Positions 29,412 to 38,510 of a stretch of DNA of 64,000 bases are shown one piece after another. Where the stretch lies: contig CAIWDD010000129.1 of NCBI GenBank assembly GCA_903911355.1, forward strand, positions 1-64,000, given 5' to 3'. The stretch is from an uncultured Nodularia sp. (GTDB lineage Bacteria; Cyanobacteriota; Cyanobacteriia; Cyanobacteriales; Nostocaceae). Below the pieces are notes generated by a model. The model had not been told where the DNA came from, ran no database searches, and worked only from the letters and a program-made list of their open reading frames with translations. The stretch's first letter is position 1, and every line of letters starts with the position of its first letter. The translations under genes were made by a program, and so were the position numbers.

Positions 29412-30416
29412 ATGAACCTGCAAAATAAAACTCTCTTAATCACTGGTATTGATGACTTTATCGGTTGTCGTGCGGCTGAATTAGCCATAGCCCAAGGAAT
29501 GAAAGTTAGAGGACTACAAAGTTCTCCTCATGTCAACAAAACAGCCCAAGATTTAGGTATTGAGATCATTGTCGGTGAGATTACAGATGCTAATATTGCT
29601 CAAAAAGTCTGCCAAGGTGTAGATATTGTTTTACATACTGCTCAAATTGCTCAAGAAGGCGGCTCAATTAAAGAATTTCGTAGCGTCAATGTTGGCGGTA
29701 CCCTGAATATGGCAAAAGCCGCTAAAAATGCTGGGGTGAAAACTTTTGTCCATCTTTCTAGTGTAATGGTATATGGCTTTAATTATCCTGATGGTGTGAC
29801 GGAAACTGGGACACTATCGGGGGAGAATAATTCCTACTGTCAGACCAAAATAGAAGCCGAAACCGAGCTTTTACCCCTGAATTCTCCCCCAGATTTTGGT
29901 GTAATTATTATCCGCGCTGGAGATGTTTATGGTCCGGGAAGTCCTGCTTGGGTAGTGCGACCAATTTTAATGATGCGTCAAAAATTATTCGCCTATGCTA
30001 ACGATGGTCAGGGTGTAATGAATCATGTATATGTAGATAACTTGATTGATGCGATTTTTCTTGCAGTTGCAAAACAAACCTACGGTGAAGTATTTAACAT
30101 TACCGATGGTCAACAGACCTCCTGGAAAGAATATTTTCTGCGTTTAGCAGCAATGGAAGGTTTATCTGCGCCTATGTCTTTACCCAAAGATGAAATGAAG
30201 TTATTTCTTAAACTCCGGGCCCAAGGACAAAAACTTTTTCGCAAAAAGGCTGACATCCTACCAGAATCTGTAGATTTTATGAGTCGTCCTTATGCTTATG
30301 CCATTGCTAAGGCCCAAACTCTATTAGATTACAAGCCAAAAATTGACCTGGAAGATGGTTTGAGACTTACACAAGCATGGCTGCAAACCACTGATATCGA
30401 AAAGATAGGTAAATAG
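29412..30416 (+). CDS. hgdA: NAD-dependent epimerase/dehydratase HgdA
   Basis: A 334-residue extended SDR of the sugar epimerase/3-beta-HSD-like type. The nucleotide motif is TGIDDFIGCRAAELA (the usual second-to-last Gly is Asp), then DIVLHTAQIA, the catalytic SSVMVYG and YCQTKIEAE (Tyr-xxx-Lys intact), and RAGDVYGPGSPAW. The known all5345-47 trio of Anabaena (hgdA, hgdC, hgdB, as I recall) has this composition and is needed for HGL layer deposition. It starts 32 bases after hgdC. It may act on the aglycone or the sugar; the substrate is not visible. Confidence 0.82.
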   Translation: MNLQNKTLLITGIDDFIGCRAAELAIAQGMKVRGLQSSPHVNKTAQDLGIEIIVGEITDANIAQKVCQGVDIVLHTAQIAQEGGSIKEFRSVNVGGTLNMAKAAKNAGVKTFVHLSSVMVYGFNYPDGVTETGTLSGENNSYCQTKIEAETELLPLNSPPDFGVIIIRAGDVYGPGSPAWVVRPILMMRQKLFAYANDGQGVMNHVYVDNLIDAIFLAVAKQTYGEVFNITDGQQTSWKEYFLRLAAMEGLSAPMSLPKDEMKLFLKLRAQGQKLFRKKADILPESVDFMSRPYAYAIAKAQTLLDYKPKIDLEDGLRLTQAWLQTTDIEKIGK

Positions 30417-30451
30417 TTTTTGTTTTTCCATTTTACCAAACATCATACTAT

Positions 30452-31414
30452 ATGAGCAAGCAGCCGAAGTTAAGTATCGGATTACCTGTTTACAATGGCG
30501 AGAAATTTATCAAAGCAGCCCTGGATTCACTTTTGGCTCAGACCTTTGCAGATTTTGAGTTGATTATCTCAGATAATGCTTCTACAGATCAAACTGAAGC
30601 AATTTGTCGGGGTTATGCAGCGCAAGATCAACGGATTCGTTACTATCGTAATGAAATTAATCTTGGTTGTGCGCGTAACTTCAACCGTGTGTTTGATTTG
30701 TCTGTGGGTGAATACTTTAAATGGGCGGCTTATGATGATTTACACGCCCCAGACTTTCTGATCAAATGTGTGGAGGTACTTGATCATAACCCAAAGGTAA
30801 TTTTGTGTCATTCTCATGTACGTTTTATCGATGAGAATGGTGATTTTCTGGACAACTACAATATTCACCTCAAGACTGATTCACCACAACCCCATGAGCG
30901 CTTTCATCAGTTGCTGAGTAAACATCTTTGCTATCAGTTATATGGAGTAATTCGCGCTAGCGCTCTCAGGAAAGTACCACCTATGGGGAGTTATGGTACT
31001 GCGGATGGCATTTTATTATTAAGAATTGGTTTGCTGGGGGAATTTTACGAAATCCCCGAATACTTATTTTTTGCTAGAAGCCATTCGGGACAGTCATTGA
31101 GTATGTACTTTCCCAATTATCATTTGTTAAACCAAGGAAAATCTGCAGATAATCGGAGAATTTTACCTGATTTGTATGCTTATGCCCTGTGGTTTGACTC
31201 AGCTAATAAAGGCAAAATCTTATTGCCACATTGGAGAATAGTTTGGGAATATATGCGCTCTGTTTGGCTATTTCCACTGAGTCTTGAGCAGCGTCTACGT
31301 TGCCACATCAGCATTTATCAGCAGTTGCAAGGCAATGAATATCTGTTGCTTAAAGATTTACTAAAGACTCCTCAAATAGTATTTTCTTTATATAAAACAG
31401 CTAATCACTCCTAA
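30452..31414 (+). CDS. Family 2 glycosyltransferase
   Basis: A 320-residue GT-A enzyme. LSIGLPVYNGEKFIKAALDS opens the fold, then LIISDNASTDQT and, in the DxD region, KWAAYDDLHAPDFL. No membrane segments, so cytosolic or peripheral. It lies 35 bases after hgdA in the HGL run. It probably transfers a sugar to a lipid or glycan precursor of the heterocyst envelope; donor and acceptor cannot be read from the sequence. Confidence 0.8.
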   Translation: MSKQPKLSIGLPVYNGEKFIKAALDSLLAQTFADFELIISDNASTDQTEAICRGYAAQDQRIRYYRNEINLGCARNFNRVFDLSVGEYFKWAAYDDLHAPDFLIKCVEVLDHNPKVILCHSHVRFIDENGDFLDNYNIHLKTDSPQPHERFHQLLSKHLCYQLYGVIRASALRKVPPMGSYGTADGILLLRIGLLGEFYEIPEYLFFARSHSGQSLSMYFPNYHLLNQGKSADNRRILPDLYAYALWFDSANKGKILLPHWRIVWEYMRSVWLFPLSLEQRLRCHISIYQQLQGNEYLLLKDLLKTPQIVFSLYKTANHS

Positions 31415-31470
31415 GAGCAACTGCTGTCATCAATGGTTCAAAGTAAAATCACCTTTTCAGGTCAGTAACT

Positions 31471-31944
31471 ATGTTGAAAATCACACATCTGAGTCGTTTA
31501 ATCCTAGCTACTTTATTGAGTATTAGCTTTGCCAAAACAGTCAACGCCAAACCTACTGCAACATTAACAGTTGTTGTGGATGGTATTAATAACCAAAAGG
31601 GTGAGATTTGCATGGGGGTTTACTCTAGCTCTAGGGGTTTTCCCTCCAATACTGATACAGTGGTTAAAAGCGCTTGTGTGCAACCTAGGGGGACAAGTCT
31701 CACTCATGTTTTTTCGGGCTTGAAGCCGGGAAATTATGCAGTGGCCGTCATGGATGATCAAAATGGCGATCGCAAGCTTAATAAAGACTTTCTGGGTATA
31801 CCTCAAGAAGGTTTTGGTATTTCCCAAAATCCCACCATTTCAATTGTTACCGGTACACCCAAGTTTCATGATGCCAGCTTTTTACTAATACCAAATCAAA
31901 ATACCACCATCAACATTTTGATGAAATATTCCCTGGATTCATAA
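31471..31944 (+). CDS. DUF2141 domain protein, exported
   Basis: A 157-residue protein with an N-terminal signal peptide (LILATLLSISFAKTVNA, likely cleaved after VNA, about residue 26) and a DUF2141 beta-sandwich (LTVVVDGINNQKGEICMGVY, GLKPGNYAVAVMDDQNGDRKLNK, FLGIPQEGFGIS). Function unknown; exported to periplasm or envelope. A DUF2141 gene beside glycosyltransferases fits the HGL locus of other heterocystous strains. It lies 56 bases after the GT2 gene. Confidence 0.8.
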   Translation: MLKITHLSRLILATLLSISFAKTVNAKPTATLTVVVDGINNQKGEICMGVYSSSRGFPSNTDTVVKSACVQPRGTSLTHVFSGLKPGNYAVAVMDDQNGDRKLNKDFLGIPQEGFGISQNPTISIVTGTPKFHDASFLLIPNQNTTINILMKYSLDS

Positions 31945-32022
31945 AGGGGAGTAGGGATGGGGGATGGGGATGAGTCGCGACTCGCTATTACACAAGGCAA
32001 AATCCGCCGGAGACTACTATAT

Positions 32023-33282
32023 ATGAAAGAGTTGACGATATTCATTACTCAGTCTCTGCTGGGTTGGCTGGCTATTCAAATGTGTTTAGCAATGGTTTTT
32101 CTATTCTACCTCAGATCATCAAAATCGCCAAATTTATCAGCCGATGAACAGTTACCCAAAACGGCGGTGATTCTTTGTCTACGGGGAGCGGATCCTTATT
32201 TGTCTAACTGTGTGGAAGCACTATTAAATCAGGATTATCCAGAGTATGATTTAAAGGTGATTATTGATAGTCAGGAAGATCCAGCTTGGCTTGTGAATGA
32301 GACTATCAAAGCACAAGGAGCCACGAACGTAGAAATCAGCCCTCTGAGGGTTATCCGACACAACTGCAGTCTTAAATGCAGTTCCCTGTTGCAAGCTGTG
32401 TCAGAATTGGATGATTCCTACAAAGCGATCGCCTTAGTAGATGCTGATACCATTGTTCACCCTCATTGGCTACGTCAACTAGTGAGTCCTCTAGCTCATC
32501 CCCAAGTGGGAGCGACCACGGGTAATCGTTGGTTTGTACCCACTGGTAAGTATTGGGGGTCTTTAGTCCGGTATATCGGTAATGTATCTACCGTTGTGCA
32601 GATGTACTTGTTCCGAGTTCCTTGGGGTGGGACTTTAGCAATTAAAACAGATGTACTACACCAAACAGGTCTGCTAGATAAATGGGGGGAAGCTTTGGGG
32701 GAAGATTTTATGATGCACAATATCCTCAAAGAACATGGGTTGCGAGTTCAGTTTGTACCTTCTCTAATTATGCTCAATCGGGAAGAGTGCGAGTTACTTG
32801 GCTTCATAGAATCTCTTAAGCGCCTGCTCTTCTACTGTCGCCTTTACCATCCCTTTTGGTTAGCCATCATTGGCGATGCTGTGTCTAGTATTCTGTTTCC
32901 TTGTGTGGCAATAGTATTGTTTGTGTTATCGTTGTTAGATACACAATGGGACTTAGCGTTTTTACTGTTGACTACCTATTGCATTTATACTGTGGGGTTA
33001 CTCTTAATCACCCTGATTTTAGAGTTAGGAGTCAGTCAAGTAATTCGCGCTCATGGTCAACCAACTACAAAATTATCAATGGATATAGTCAGGAAAATGT
33101 TCCTTGCTATTCCTCTGACACAGTGGGTATATGGGTTAGCTTTGGTAGCTTCCCTAGGGATGTCAACAGTTAAATGGCGTGGTATTATTTATCGTGTAGA
33201 AGATCCCTGGAATATTCGATTACTTGAATACCATCCCTATGATACCCTAGACCAGCCCATTGATGGGAAGATTTCTCTTTGA
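32023..33282 (+). CDS. Membrane GT2 glycosyltransferase, paralogue 1
   Basis: A 419-residue ceramide glucosyltransferase-like enzyme (GT2/GT21). N-terminal membrane segment, then TAVILCLRGADPYLSNCVEALLN, the DxD in ALVDADTIVHPHWL, the GED motif (WGEALGEDFMMHNIL) and a QxxRW-like stretch (LLFYCRLYHPFW), followed by three C-terminal membrane segments. I start at ATG 32023 because MKELTIFITQSLLGWL matches the start of its downstream paralogue; an upstream in-frame ATG (31957) would add 22 unlikely residues. With the next gene it forms a tandem duplication of about 60% identity by eye. Confidence 0.82.
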   Translation: MKELTIFITQSLLGWLAIQMCLAMVFLFYLRSSKSPNLSADEQLPKTAVILCLRGADPYLSNCVEALLNQDYPEYDLKVIIDSQEDPAWLVNETIKAQGATNVEISPLRVIRHNCSLKCSSLLQAVSELDDSYKAIALVDADTIVHPHWLRQLVSPLAHPQVGATTGNRWFVPTGKYWGSLVRYIGNVSTVVQMYLFRVPWGGTLAIKTDVLHQTGLLDKWGEALGEDFMMHNILKEHGLRVQFVPSLIMLNREECELLGFIESLKRLLFYCRLYHPFWLAIIGDAVSSILFPCVAIVLFVLSLLDTQWDLAFLLLTTYCIYTVGLLLITLILELGVSQVIRAHGQPTTKLSMDIVRKMFLAIPLTQWVYGLALVASLGMSTVKWRGIIYRVEDPWNIRLLEYHPYDTLDQPIDGKISL

Positions 33283-33377
33283 TGTCAATTAACAGTGCTT
33301 TTTGACTGAGTAACAAGACCGTCACTTCCATTGCTCTACTTCATTGCCCAAGGTCAATTACAGCGTAGGAACTAAAG

Positions 33378-34640
33378 ATGAATGAATTAGTAATATTCCT
33401 ATGCAAATGTTTAACCGTTGGCCTGGCTGTTCAAGTGTTTTTTATGTTAGTCTTCTTATGGTATCTACAGTCATACAAAAGGACTCTGTTACCAGATGAA
33501 GAATTACCTAAAACGGCAGTGATTCTCTGCCTCCGTGGTGCTGACCCGTTTTTGAGTGATTGTTTAAAGGCGCTTTTGAATCAGAATTACCCAGAGTATG
33601 ATTTAAAAGTGGTCGTTGATCGTATGTCAGATCCAGCATGGGCTGTTGCTACTCATACAGTGCAGGAGCATGGAGCAGCTAATGTTGACATCAGCCCTTT
33701 GAGAATTATCCGCAGAAATTGCAGTCTCAAATGTAGCTGTATCATCCAAGCCATTACTGGGTTAGATCGTTCCTACCAGGCGATCGCCTTAGTAGATGCT
33801 GATACCATTGTTCATCCTCATTGGCTGCGTGAATTGGTCACCCCCTTGGCAGACCCCAAGATTGGGGCGACAACGGGTAATCGTTGGTATGTACCTAAAG
33901 GTAACCATTGGGGAACTATAGTTAGGTATATGTGGAACATCTCAGCGGTAGTACAGATGTACATATATGGTATCCCCTGGGGTGGAACTTTAGCGGTAAA
34001 AACAGCAGTCCTGGAACAAACAAAATTGCTAGATCACTGGGGAAAAGCTTTCTGTGAAGATACCATGATGGCTGACATCTTGGGTAAACATAAACTGCGG
34101 ATTAAATTTGTCCCCTCTTTAATCATGGTGAATCAGGAAGAGTGCAATTTATCTGCCTTAAAATCATGGATGCAGCGCCAACTACTGTTTTGCCGACTTT
34201 ATCACCACCACTGGTTAGCTGTAGTGGGTAACGCGATTTTAACTATCTTGTTTCCTACTCTTTTGAGTGTATTGTTTGTAGCAGCTTTCCTAACTGGACA
34301 ATGGTATGTTGCTATATTATCCTTTAGCTACTATAGCAGCTATGTAATGTCATTACTGCTAATTACAGTTTTTTTAGAGCTAGCAGTACAGTTAGTCATT
34401 CGCTCCCATGATCAACCCCATACCCAATTATCCATGGCGGTAATTTTCAAGATGTTAATGGCAATTCCTTTAACACAATGGGTTTATGGATTAGTATTTC
34501 TCTCTTCCCTGCGGATGTCAAAAGTTAAGTGGCGGGGTATTACCTATAAATTCCAAAGTCCCTGGAAGATTCAGCTAGTTGAATACCGCCCTTACCACCC
34601 TTCAGAACAACCAGGTGCATCAAATATTTCCCTCAATTGA
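33378..34640 (+). CDS. Membrane GT2 glycosyltransferase, paralogue 2
   Basis: A 420-residue paralogue of the preceding gene with all the same motifs: TAVILCLRGADPFLSDCLKA, ALVDADTIVHPHWLREL, WGKAFCEDTMMADIL and LLFCRLYHHHW, plus one N-terminal and three C-terminal membrane segments. The GED Gly is Cys here (FCED). The two copies probably arose by local duplication and may act on different acceptors or form a pair. ATG 33378 is 95 bases after the previous stop. Confidence 0.82.
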   Translation: MNELVIFLCKCLTVGLAVQVFFMLVFLWYLQSYKRTLLPDEELPKTAVILCLRGADPFLSDCLKALLNQNYPEYDLKVVVDRMSDPAWAVATHTVQEHGAANVDISPLRIIRRNCSLKCSCIIQAITGLDRSYQAIALVDADTIVHPHWLRELVTPLADPKIGATTGNRWYVPKGNHWGTIVRYMWNISAVVQMYIYGIPWGGTLAVKTAVLEQTKLLDHWGKAFCEDTMMADILGKHKLRIKFVPSLIMVNQEECNLSALKSWMQRQLLFCRLYHHHWLAVVGNAILTILFPTLLSVLFVAAFLTGQWYVAILSFSYYSSYVMSLLLITVFLELAVQLVIRSHDQPHTQLSMAVIFKMLMAIPLTQWVYGLVFLSSLRMSKVKWRGITYKFQSPWKIQLVEYRPYHPSEQPGASNISLN

Positions 34641-34714
34641 TATGTAAGCCGAACAGGAATCATGTGTAAAAACATGATTCTTTTGGCACAAAAATAGAAA
34701 AATTAACTCAAATC

Positions 34715-36007
34715 ATGAACAAGCAACCCCTTCGCATTGCGCTATTTACAGGATTATATGCACCTTTTTTGACCGGGGTTTCCGTTGCAGTCCACCAACG
34801 GGTACGCTGGTTACTACAACAAGGCCATGAGGTCTTTCTTGTCCACCCAGAAATTAATGATCAGTACCCGAAAAATGTGGGTAAGCGCCCCATGTCAGGA
34901 CTGGAGGAGTTAGAGCATTTTCCTAACTTTTCTGCTTATTCTTTCCCGACAAAACCACTAATTTTTTATAATTCCTTACCCCAACCATTACACTATCGCC
35001 ATTGGAGTGATAGCAAGTTATTAGAAAAATTTGAACCCGATATTATAGTAGTGGAAGAAGCACCGCAAATGCGAGGCTTTTATTCACTATTTTTGCAGGG
35101 TTATGGCCGCCCTATTGGGGTGGAATACGCTAAAAAAACCCGCACCCCCATTATTTCTATTTTCCACACCGATATTGTGGCTTACATCCAATACTATTTG
35201 GGTAATCTATTTTTCCAATTAATGCGTCCGATTATCCCCTTTTTAGTTAAGCAATCTACCAAAGTCTATGATGTCAATTTATTTCCTTCCCAAGCACAAC
35301 TCCAGAAGTATCAGCGCCTAAATTGCATCCGGGGTGAATATGTCCCTTATCAAGGAATTGACTGTCAAAAATTTCACCCGCGTAATATCATTTATAACCC
35401 CATTCCCCATGACCACAGACCCACGATATTATTTGTGGGGCGCATTACCGCAGAAAAGAACGTCACCCAACTTATAGATATGTTCCCCCTGATTGCGGCA
35501 GAAATTCCAGATGTGCATTTGGTAATTGTCGGTAGTGGTCCAGTGGATAAAGAATTGCGCCGGCGATCGCAAAAGTTTGGCTCTGGTATTACTATCTGGG
35601 GTGAGTCCCATGGTACAGAACTTTTAGGTTGGTTTGCTCGTGCAGATGTATTTGTTAACCCTTCTGTAACCGAGAATTTCTGCACTACTAATTTTGAAGC
35701 ACTAGCTTCTGGAACCCCTGTTGTAGCTGCTGGTGTTCCTTCAAGCTTAGAGCAAGTTTTTACTGGTGTGAATGGCTTTTTAGCTGAACCCAATAATCTC
35801 CGAGATTTTGCGTATAAGGTAGTAACAATTCTTGGTACCCCCCAACTGAAAGAAGAAATGAATCAACAAGCTCGCCCTTCTATTATTGAATATGATTGGT
35901 CTGCCTGTACAGAAAAGTTTGAACGCAAGCTTTATCAGCTAGTTGAAGGTTCTAAAAAGACAGCTACCGAGGACGCCAGGGGTTTAAAACCCCTGTCTGA
36001 AAGCTAA
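34715..36007 (+). CDS. hglT: Family 1 glycosyltransferase, HglT-like
   Basis: A 430-residue GT-B enzyme. N-terminal domain: RIALFTGLYAPFLTGVSVAV. C-terminal nucleotide-sugar domain: ILFVGRITAEKN, VHLVIVGSGP and the EX7E motif in PSVTENFCTTNFEALASGTPVVAAG. HglT glucosylates the HGL aglycone in Anabaena, and the position at the end of the locus near cpcT agrees with that. The last nine residues (RGLKPLSES) are encoded by the first copy of a palindromic repeat that continues downstream. Confidence 0.82.
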   Translation: MNKQPLRIALFTGLYAPFLTGVSVAVHQRVRWLLQQGHEVFLVHPEINDQYPKNVGKRPMSGLEELEHFPNFSAYSFPTKPLIFYNSLPQPLHYRHWSDSKLLEKFEPDIIVVEEAPQMRGFYSLFLQGYGRPIGVEYAKKTRTPIISIFHTDIVAYIQYYLGNLFFQLMRPIIPFLVKQSTKVYDVNLFPSQAQLQKYQRLNCIRGEYVPYQGIDCQKFHPRNIIYNPIPHDHRPTILFVGRITAEKNVTQLIDMFPLIAAEIPDVHLVIVGSGPVDKELRRRSQKFGSGITIWGESHGTELLGWFARADVFVNPSVTENFCTTNFEALASGTPVVAAGVPSSLEQVFTGVNGFLAEPNNLRDFAYKVVTILGTPQLKEEMNQQARPSIIEYDWSACTEKFERKLYQLVEGSKKTATEDARGLKPLSES

Positions 36008-36580
36008 AGTCGGATGAATCCGACTGGGAAATCATGTATGTGGTTAAGATCCCCGACTTCTTTCGTTATCTGGGATAGTCTAGTATAATTTATCTAGAAG
36101 TTGGGGATCTGGGTTATCTGGGTATGGTTAAGATCCCCGACTTCTTTCGTTACCTGGGATACTCTAGTCTAATTTATATAGAAGTCGGGGATCTGGGTTA
36201 TCTAAGTATGGTTAAGATCCCCGACTTCTCACAGTATGTCAGTCCTCTTATATAATTTATCTAGAAGTCGGGGATCTGTAAGGCGATCGCATGAAGCTGA
36301 TGTATGTAGGAGCCAGGGGTTTTAAACCCCTGTCTGAAAGCTGAAGTCGGATGAATCCGACTAGGAAATCATGTATGTGGTGTAGCTCCCCGACTTCTTT
36401 CGGTATGTGAGTCATCTAGTATAATTTGTTCAGAAGTCGGGGATCTGTAAGGCGATCGCATGAAGCTGATGTATGTAGGAGCCAGGGGTTTTAAACCCCT
36501 GTCTGAAAGCTGAAGTCGGATGAATCCGACTAGGAAATCATGTATGTGGTGTAGCTCCCCGACTTCTCACAGCATGGATT
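35977..36580. repeat. Field of palindromic repeats after hglT
   Basis: Three hairpin modules recur: A, AGGGGTTTAAAACCCCT or its variant AGGGGTTTTAAACCCCT; B, AGTCGGATGAATCCGACT; C, GATCCCCGACTTCT paired with AGAAGTCGGGGATC across about 50 bases. A+B occur three times (from 35977, 36313, 36482); C occurs about four to five times. The last two A+B copies have a 169-base period and are near identical, including a GCGATCGC (HIP1). The modules can form strong RNA hairpins and would also act as terminators. Confidence 0.85.
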
Positions 36581-36637
36581 ACGACTAATACTAATATTCT
36601 ACAGGGAATATTTCAGTGACCGAGCAGGGGAGATATT

Positions 36638-37831
36638 TTATTTTGAGGCTTTCTCAATCTGCTCGATAAAGTATGTTTCTTGATGTTTGAGTTGTTGAGC
36701 CAGTTGTAATCCTTTTTCAAAGGCTATGAGTGCTTGGGAATAGTCCTGAGTTTGTAAATACAATTGACCAATTTGATCATAAGCCGCCATCATGCCATAA
36801 TAATTCATGGCTTGCTCTTGGGTTTCTATTAAAATTTGGCTCACCTCTAAAGCTGCGTCTGTTTGTCCCTGGTTAATATATAAAGAAATTATTTTTTGTA
36901 AAGCTTCCCCAGCCCGGACATATTGCCGCGATTCCATGGCTATAACATAAGCTTGTTGATAGTTGTTAAATGCTTCTGTGAGTAAACTAGGATTTTTTTG
37001 GGCGAGGAGTTGATAATTAGCGCCGATGGCGAGTTGCAATTGTGGTATTTTAGTCAGGTTATTTTCCTGTTGGTAAATTTTTACTATTCTCTGGAGGGTA
37101 TCTATTGCTGCTTGGGGTTGTTGGTGCTGCTGGTATATATAACTTAGCTGTTGCAGGTATTCTAACTCCCTGGTGCGATCGCCCTGGTTAGCAGTTAACT
37201 CTAATAATTGCTCATAGGTGGCCGCAGCTTGGGGATAATCAAACCAACTCAAATGGAGTTCGCCAATTGTGGTCAGGGTTTGCAATACTGCTGCTGTATC
37301 TTGTTGCTGTTGTACTACTGTTAAAACTTGCTCATAGGCTTGTAAAGCTAACTTAGGCGATCGCACTTGCTGGTATGCTTCACCGAGCGATCGCATTAAT
37401 TCCCAATCAAAACCCTTGGCTTTTTGGGCTTCCTGCTGGATAGTTTGCAGGCGTTGTGTAATATATCTGACTTGTTCCCCGTCATTTTCACCCCAAGCGA
37501 TCGCACCAAACCGGGATAAGGCTTTTACTTCCGCTAATGCACCTAAATAGCGGCGTAACCGTATTTCCCGGTTCCAAATAGCAAAAGCTCCTGGTTGGTC
37601 TCCCCCTTGTAATTTAGCTGTAGCTTCCTGATTTAAAGCATCTAAAGCCCTCTCTAAGTTTTGCCGTTCTGGGATAGTTAACTGCTGTTTATCCCTCAAA
37701 GGCGGTAGCAGGGGGTCGGGTGTGGTAACTTCTAGGGGATTGGGGGGAAATTGAGCCTGTGCTGGGGTAACCGCAGTATGAAACTGACAGAGGATAACTA
37801 TACTAACAGTAATATACAAGTGCCTGAGCAT
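36638..37831 (-). CDS. TPR-repeat protein, secreted
   Basis: A 397-residue protein with an N-terminal signal peptide (LYITVSIVILCQFHTAVTPAQA, cleavage near residue 26), a Pro/Leu-rich segment, then helical tetratricopeptide repeats from about residue 90 to the end (for example AYEQVLTVVQQQQD, AATYEQLLELTANQGD, ALIAFEKGLQLAQQ). TPR proteins form scaffolds; function unknown. It converges on the repeat field and is divergent from cpcT. Similar proteins are common in cyanobacteria. Confidence 0.8.
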   Translation of the reverse strand: MLRHLYITVSIVILCQFHTAVTPAQAQFPPNPLEVTTPDPLLPPLRDKQQLTIPERQNLERALDALNQEATAKLQGGDQPGAFAIWNREIRLRRYLGALAEVKALSRFGAIAWGENDGEQVRYITQRLQTIQQEAQKAKGFDWELMRSLGEAYQQVRSPKLALQAYEQVLTVVQQQQDTAAVLQTLTTIGELHLSWFDYPQAAATYEQLLELTANQGDRTRELEYLQQLSYIYQQHQQPQAAIDTLQRIVKIYQQENNLTKIPQLQLAIGANYQLLAQKNPSLLTEAFNNYQQAYVIAMESRQYVRAGEALQKIISLYINQGQTDAALEVSQILIETQEQAMNYYGMMAAYDQIGQLYLQTQDYSQALIAFEKGLQLAQQLKHQETYFIEQIEKASK

Positions 37832-37914
37832 GGATAATTTACCTCAGATGTGATCATCCCAAGCCTTAAAATAAAGCTAGATAATTTAAATTAACATCTG
37901 TAATTACTAATTCC

Positions 37915-38490
37915 ATGGATATTACCACCTTGGCCCGCTGGATGGCGGCTGATTTTAGTAATCAAGCACAAGCCTTTGAAAATCCGCCCTTTTTTGCCCA
38001 TATTCGCGTGTGTATGCGTCCCCTACCTGTAGAATTATTATCAGGGGTGAGTTTATTTGTAGAACAAGCCTATGATTATATGCTCAATGACCCCTACCGT
38101 GTGCGGGTATTAAAATTGGTCAACGCTGGCGATCTCATCGAGATTGAAAACTACACCGTCAAATCAGAAGAAAATTTTTATGGCGCATCCCGTGACCTCC
38201 CGCGCTTACACACTTTAACTAAGGACTGCTTAGAAAAGCTACCAGGATGTAATATGATTGTAGAGTGGTCTGGTAACAGCTTCAAAGGTAAGGTAGAACC
38301 TGGTAAGGGCTGTATTGTTTTTCGTAAGGGGCAAAAAACCTACTTAGATAGTGAATTTGAAATTGACGAACAGAAATTTATCAGCCTTGACCGAGGCCGG
38401 GATTTAGACACCAACGAACATATTTGGGGTTCTGTCGCAGGTCCATTTTACTTTGTCCGTCGCCAAACTTTTGCCGATGAGGTAATATAG
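37915..38490 (+). CDS. cpcT: Phycobiliprotein lyase CpcT
   Basis: A 191-residue CpcT/CpeT-family lyase that attaches phycocyanobilin to Cys-153 of beta-phycocyanin/phycoerythrocyanin. Recognisable segments are WMAADFSNQAQAFENPPFFAH, SLFVEQAYDYMLNDPYRVRV, GCNMIVEW and GKGCIVFRKGQKTYLDSEFEID. The short C-terminal ending WGSVAGPFYFVRR is typical. It lies close to hglT, as recalled for Anabaena PCC 7120. Divergent from the TPR gene with 83 bases between starts. Confidence 0.88.
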   Translation: MDITTLARWMAADFSNQAQAFENPPFFAHIRVCMRPLPVELLSGVSLFVEQAYDYMLNDPYRVRVLKLVNAGDLIEIENYTVKSEENFYGASRDLPRLHTLTKDCLEKLPGCNMIVEWSGNSFKGKVEPGKGCIVFRKGQKTYLDSEFEIDEQKFISLDRGRDLDTNEHIWGSVAGPFYFVRRQTFADEVI

Positions 38491-38510
38491 GTAACACAAA
38501 TATAGTTCAA

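Noticed and set aside
36008-36580. CRISPR array or tandem tRNA-like elements
   Set aside because: The modules are palindromic and spaced irregularly, with no unique spacers of constant length.
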